A stretch of DNA of 8,405 nt from the NCBI GenBank assembly GCA_005881995.1, contig VBHV01000333.1:1-8405 (forward strand). The letters run 5' to 3'. The translations under genes were made by a program, and so were the position numbers. Source of the DNA: Chloroflexota bacterium (GTDB lineage Bacteria > Chloroflexota > Ktedonobacteria > Ktedonobacterales > Ktedonobacteraceae). A model generated the notes under the pieces. The model made no database searches and was not told where the DNA came from. It saw only the letters and a program-made list of their open reading frames with translations. Shown piece after piece: positions 5,359 through 8,405 of this stretch (positions within the stretch are counted from its first letter, which is position 1; each line of letters begins with the position of its first letter).

Positions 5359-7494
5359 TTAATCCTGTAACATGTGCCGAAGTTGCAGTCCTGCGAATAC
5401 TGTAGGAGTCCGATTTATCGCGCCCTCTTGCTCTTCGCGCGCAGCTGTTGGTTGAATCGCATCAAAGGGACAGGCAGCGACGCACAAGCCGCAGGCGACA
5501 CAGGTGGCGGTATCGATGGCAACGCGTGGTTTCAAGTCCTCCAGAGAAAGTAAAACGGAGGGGCAGCCAACTTTATGATAACAAGGAGTATCCTCACAGC
5601 CTCGTCCCGCCATACATGCATCCTGATCCACCTGTACGGGTTCATGAATGAGGACACCCTGGGTAGTGCAGGGTGCCTCGGCAATCACGACGGACACGCC
5701 GGGATGATGCATGGCATCTTGCAGGGTATCGATCATCTTTGGCAGGTCATAGGGATTCGAGCGTTTGACATACTCGACGCCGCAGCCGCGCACGATCATA
5801 GCGATGTCAGCGCTCACGCTGGGACTGCCATCGGCGCGTTTACCTGTACCCGGATCGGGCTGCATGCCCGTCATGGCGCTGCGACTGTTGTCCAGGATAA
5901 TGAGCGTGAGATTGACGCCCGATTGCACCGCGTTGAGCAGGCCCGCGATGCCGTTGTGATAAAACGTCCCATCGCCCATCGCCGCCAGCACTGGCCGCTC
6001 GATGCCAGCCTGCTTCAATCCTTGTGCGATGCCGATACTGGCCCCCATTGAGACTTCAGTCCAGCAGGTATCGAGCGGCGCATTCATGCCGATGATGGTG
6101 CAGCCCACGTCACCCGCCGTGATAACATCATCCTGTGTATAGCCCAGTTGCTCAATAGCGCGGTTCAGCGCGTAGTAGGTCATGCGGTGCGGACAGCCGG
6201 GGCAGAATTCGAGCGAGCGAGGGGGAGCAGAAACGGCTGGGGATGCCTTCTGTGCTGGAAGAAGGTTGCCATTCATACTTGTCTGCCTGGGCATCTCTTG
6301 CATGCCACCCGTCATACCCACGTCGCGCACGCTCGTCCATGCCTGTGGCCGTCCCACCAGCTCATCGACCTTTGCCAGTGTGATTTGTACCAGCTCCTGC
6401 GAATAATCCCCCACGCGCGGCAGCAGACCATCGCGTTTGCCGTAGACCTTTACGTGCAGACCCGCTTCAGCAATCAGCGCTAATACCTGGGTTTCGATCA
6501 GTGGGTCTAACTCTTCCAGCACCAGTACGTGATCAACCCGCGCCAGGAAGTCACGTATTTCCTGTTGTGGCAGAGGATTGACTATCCCCAGTTTCAAAAC
6601 AGGCACGTGCGCGAACCACGCGGGCGAACGCTGGCGCAATTCTTGAAGATACGTGAAGCTGACACCCGCGACAATGATGCCGAGGCGTTTGCCCTGTTCA
6701 CTTTGCGCTGTCGCGGGTAAGGTAAATACCGGGCCGAGTCTGCCATCTGTCGCATTTGTCTCGTTCGTCCCCTTGGTTCCGTTTGCTCCATCTGCCGCCA
6801 GCTTTCTGCATAGTTCGCCAGCCTGGTCGAGGCGCTTTATCGCCTCAGCGTGCTGGTCGCGGCACCACTGGGGAGCGGCTTTGGTAAATTTGGCGAGATC
6901 GCGTGGAAAATAGGCGGGGTGTTTGTATGCATCACGCTCAAGCTTACCAACCTTCATGGCGGTAATGGCATTAGCGACCGCGGTTGTACCCAGGACGAAG
7001 ACCGGCGCTCCGGTTTGTTGCGAGACATGAAAAGCCAGGTGCGTCATGCTGTAGGCTTCTTCGGGGCTGGCAGGCATAAATAGCGGCAGCGAGGTCAATT
7101 GGGCATAATAGCGAGTGTCCTGTTCGACCATACCGTAGTAGACGCCTACATCATCAACGGTGTAGATGACCATCGCGCCCAGCACGCCGCTGTGGGCGAT
7201 GGAGAGCAGCGAATCCGCCATCACATTCACCCCGGACATCTTCATCGCCACAAAACTGCGCTTCCCTGCCCAGGCCGCGCCCGTCGCCACTTCCAGCGCC
7301 ACTTTTTCGTTGACGCTCCACTCCACCGTAATTCCATAGTGTTGAGCGATGGGAATAAGGGCGGTGATGGCTTTTGTGCTTGGGTTGCCGGGATACCCGG
7401 TAGCGACTTCTACTCCTGCTTCTAATGCGGCACGCGCTACAGCTTCATCCCCGGTTAAAAAGAGCCGTTTCCCCGGCATGGTCAGAACGTTCAC
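5359..7494 (-). CDS. iorA: Indolepyruvate ferredoxin oxidoreductase subunit alpha
   Basis: Large catalytic subunit using thiamine diphosphate and iron-sulfur clusters, about 711 residues from GTG 7494 and longer than many IorA proteins. In order: the N-terminal pyrimidine-type domain (GDEAVARAALEAGVEVATGYPG, then EWSVNEKVALEVA), a linker with a three-residue repeat (234-251), domain II (GIIVAGVSFTYLQE, LVLEELDPLIE), then the TPP-binding domain with FCPGCPH (430-436), DVGCTIIG, MGASIG and MGDGTFYHNG (GDG 507-509, Asn 514). The C terminus has a ferredoxin-type C-x2-C-x2-C-x3-CP cluster (665-676) preceded by a second cysteine set with unusual spacing. The frame extends up to ATG 7557, but that codon lacks a ribosome site; GTG 7494 has AGAGGA 9 nt upstream. 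ATG 7479 (MPGKRLFLTG) and ATG 7515 are alternatives. It is cotranscribed with iorB. Family is sure; whether the substrate is indolepyruvate or another aryl-pyruvate is not shown. Confidence 0.92.
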   Translation of the reverse strand: MNVLTMPGKRLFLTGDEAVARAALEAGVEVATGYPGNPSTKAITALIPIAQHYGITVEWSVNEKVALEVATGAAWAGKRSFVAMKMSGVNVMADSLLSIAHSGVLGAMVIYTVDDVGVYYGMVEQDTRYYAQLTSLPLFMPASPEEAYSMTHLAFHVSQQTGAPVFVLGTTAVANAITAMKVGKLERDAYKHPAYFPRDLAKFTKAAPQWCRDQHAEAIKRLDQAGELCRKLAADGANGTKGTNETNATDGRLGPVFTLPATAQSEQGKRLGIIVAGVSFTYLQELRQRSPAWFAHVPVLKLGIVNPLPQQEIRDFLARVDHVLVLEELDPLIETQVLALIAEAGLHVKVYGKRDGLLPRVGDYSQELVQITLAKVDELVGRPQAWTSVRDVGMTGGMQEMPRQTSMNGNLLPAQKASPAVSAPPRSLEFCPGCPHRMTYYALNRAIEQLGYTQDDVITAGDVGCTIIGMNAPLDTCWTEVSMGASIGIAQGLKQAGIERPVLAAMGDGTFYHNGIAGLLNAVQSGVNLTLIILDNSRSAMTGMQPDPGTGKRADGSPSVSADIAMIVRGCGVEYVKRSNPYDLPKMIDTLQDAMHHPGVSVVIAEAPCTTQGVLIHEPVQVDQDACMAGRGCEDTPCYHKVGCPSVLLSLEDLKPRVAIDTATCVACGLCVAACPFDAIQPTAAREEQEGAINRTPTVFAGLQLRHMLQD
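6742..6795 (-). repeat. Six-unit, 9-bp imperfect tandem repeat inside iorA
   Basis: Six consecutive 9-nt units encode the three-residue series ADG, ANG, TKG, TNE, TNA, TDG, with consensus (A/T)-(D/N/K)-G. It lies in the linker between the first two iorA domains and keeps the frame. The small polar composition predicts a flexible linker. Confidence 0.75.
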
Positions 7495-7503
7495 TCTAGT
7501 GGA

Positions 7504-7509
7504 TCCTCT
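7504..7509 (-). promoter_or_regulatory. Ribosome binding site supporting GTG 7494 of iorA
   Basis: AGAGGA on the minus strand, 9 nt before GTG 7494. It is the best Shine-Dalgarno match among the candidate iorA starts. Confidence 0.5.
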
Positions 7510-7590
7510 TCGCATGGTGGAGTTCCAATACATTCTTTGCAGGCTGCATAAGATCATGTAGGAACATTTGGATATATCTTACATATAGTT

Positions 7591-7620
7591 AGTGTATGTT
7601 ATACGTTTGCGGTCTGTCAA
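7591..7620 (-). promoter_or_regulatory. Sigma70-type promoter of iorAB
   Basis: On the minus strand: -35 TTGACA (7620-7615), an 18-nt spacer, -10 TACACT (7596-7591; four of six consensus bases). The predicted start near 7584 leaves a leader of about 90 nt. The position between the permease terminator and iorA supports independent transcription of iorAB. Confidence 0.6.
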
Positions 7621-7644
7621 GAAGTGTTTCGTCACAATGTTGTA

Positions 7645-7679
7645 ACAAAAAGCCGAGGATTACGGTCAAATCCCCGGCT
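7645..7679 (-). terminator. Intrinsic terminator of the amino acid permease
   Basis: On the minus strand AGCCGGGGAT (7679-7670) pairs with ATCCTCGGCT (7660-7651) over 10 bp with one G-U, around a 9-nt loop, and is followed by TTTTGTT. It starts 23 nt past the permease stop codon. Confidence 0.88.
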
Positions 7680-7702
7680 AGCGCTATGTTTCCGAACGAT
7701 GC

Positions 7703-8405
7703 TCAATCAGCCAGCGCCTCCGAAGGCGTTTCGCCACCAGCGATAACCTGGCGGCGTTTGAAGCCGAACCAGTAGATGGCACCAACGATGAAAAGAATCG
7801 CCAGTGTGAGTTCAAAGAGTGGCATGCCACCAAGTACGGGTACATTGGCTAAATTTGGGAAGGCTACACCTAGTGCCGAGTTGGTGTAAATGCTGCGCAG
7901 CCCCCCAAACCACAGGAAGTTCACAATCATTAGACCACCGTAGATCAGCGCCAGTATGTTGATCAACATGCCCCAACGGCCCAGGCTAAAAGGAGCTTTC
8001 GTCCTGGGCCAACCTCTTAAACGAGCACCGAGCGAGGCGATGTTGTTCAAGAAGTACGAAGTGTAAATCAAACCTGTTGCGCCTATTACAATGACGCCAA
8101 TTGCAGTAGGGAGATTGAGCAGAGCCAGGAGGGGGATGGCGGAGAGTATAGCAACAGCTATTCCCGCCCAGACTGGCGTGCGGAAGGTGTGGTTGACAGT
8201 TCCCCAAGCTCTTCCAAAGGGAAGGCGGCCATCACGTCCCATCGAAAACATCAGGCGAATGGTGGCCGACTGGATAGCCAGCGTGCAGACGCACACGGCT
8301 ATGAAGACGACTCCCAGATAGATGTTTCCCCAGGAAGTGCCAAGAGCATTCTGGATAATCGTTGGGAGCGTTTGCGTGAAGTTTGCGCCACTGGCAACAG
8401 TCTCG
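7703..8405 (-). CDS. APC-family amino acid permease, C-terminal part (5' end outside the window)
   Basis: An integral-membrane secondary transporter for amino acids or related amines; only the last 234 codons are in the window. The frame stays open to the right edge (ETVASGANFTQTLPTI... at the partial start), so internal GTG or ATG codons should not be taken as the start. It shows a hydrophobic helix (GVVFIAVCVCTLAIQSA) followed by TIRLMFSMGRDGRLPF, which matches the conserved S-R-x-x-(Y/F)-A-x-(A/G)-R-D-G-x-L-P segment after TM8 of APC transporters. After TPVWAGIAVAIL come about four more membrane segments (IGVIVIGATGLIYTSYFL, MLINILALIYGGLMIVNFLW, LTLAILFIVGAIYWFGF) and a short hydrophilic tail, RRQVIAGGETPSEALAD. 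The ARDG-like motif suggests the amino acid/choline (ACT) branch, but the substrate is not determined. It has its own terminator and lies upstream of iorAB on the same strand. Confidence 0.9.
   Translation of the reverse strand, partial: ETVASGANFTQTLPTIIQNALGTSWGNIYLGVVFIAVCVCTLAIQSATIRLMFSMGRDGRLPFGRAWGTVNHTFRTPVWAGIAVAILSAIPLLALLNLPTAIGVIVIGATGLIYTSYFLNNIASLGARLRGWPRTKAPFSLGRWGMLINILALIYGGLMIVNFLWFGGLRSIYTNSALGVAFPNLANVPVLGGMPLFELTLAILFIVGAIYWFGFKRRQVIAGGETPSEALAD

Noticed and set aside
5575..6051. 158-residue plus-strand open frame opposite iorA
   Set aside because: Antisense to the TPP-binding domain coding sequence; long antisense frames are expected at this GC content.
7485..7510. CTAGTGGATCC near the iorA start, resembling a cloning-vector polylinker
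   Set aside because: The match is only 11 nt, flanking bases do not continue the polylinker, and it lies in the iorA leader/start region with a functional-looking ribosome site; chance is enough.

Overview
The window is about 55% GC, gene-dense bacterial chromosome with no recognisable mobile element, CRISPR array or phage gene. It most resembles Chloroflexota, perhaps Ktedonobacteria. This placement is an inference from the mix of a decayed GGDEF/MshEN-type protein, a large two-domain glycosyltransferase and an archaeal-style indolepyruvate:ferredoxin oxidoreductase; no 16S or marker gene is present.

Layout: (1) positions 73-2250, minus strand, a large glycosyltransferase with an N-terminal GT2 (GT-A) domain and a C-terminal GT-B/GT4-like domain. 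(2) Positions 2251-2494, a divergent intergenic region with no clear promoter. (3) Positions 2495-3242, plus strand, two overlapping reading frames. The first encodes a degenerate GGDEF-like domain and the second a GspE/MshE N-terminal-like domain; they look like one gene split by a frameshift. (4) Positions 3246-4424, minus strand, an AI-2E family membrane protein, convergent with (3) and 3 nt away. (5) Positions 4567-4717, minus strand, a self-contained tRNA-Gln(CUG) unit with its own consensus-like promoter and intrinsic terminator. (6) Positions 4725-7494, minus strand, an iorA-iorB operon (4-nt gap) behind a good sigma70-type promoter at 7591-7620. (7) Positions 7703-8405, minus strand, the C-terminal part of an APC-family amino acid permease running off the right edge and closed by an intrinsic terminator at 7645-7679.

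Functionally, iorAB would oxidatively decarboxylate aryl-pyruvates from aromatic amino acids to acyl-CoA using ferredoxin. The permease just upstream could feed amino acids in, but it has its own terminator and iorA its own promoter, so they are probably separate transcripts. The most interesting region is 2495-3242: a non-catalytic GGDEF relic next to a domain whose relatives can bind c-di-GMP, with the frame broken between them. A period-9 repeat inside iorA is a second item of note. I see no clear evidence of a wholly new system here.
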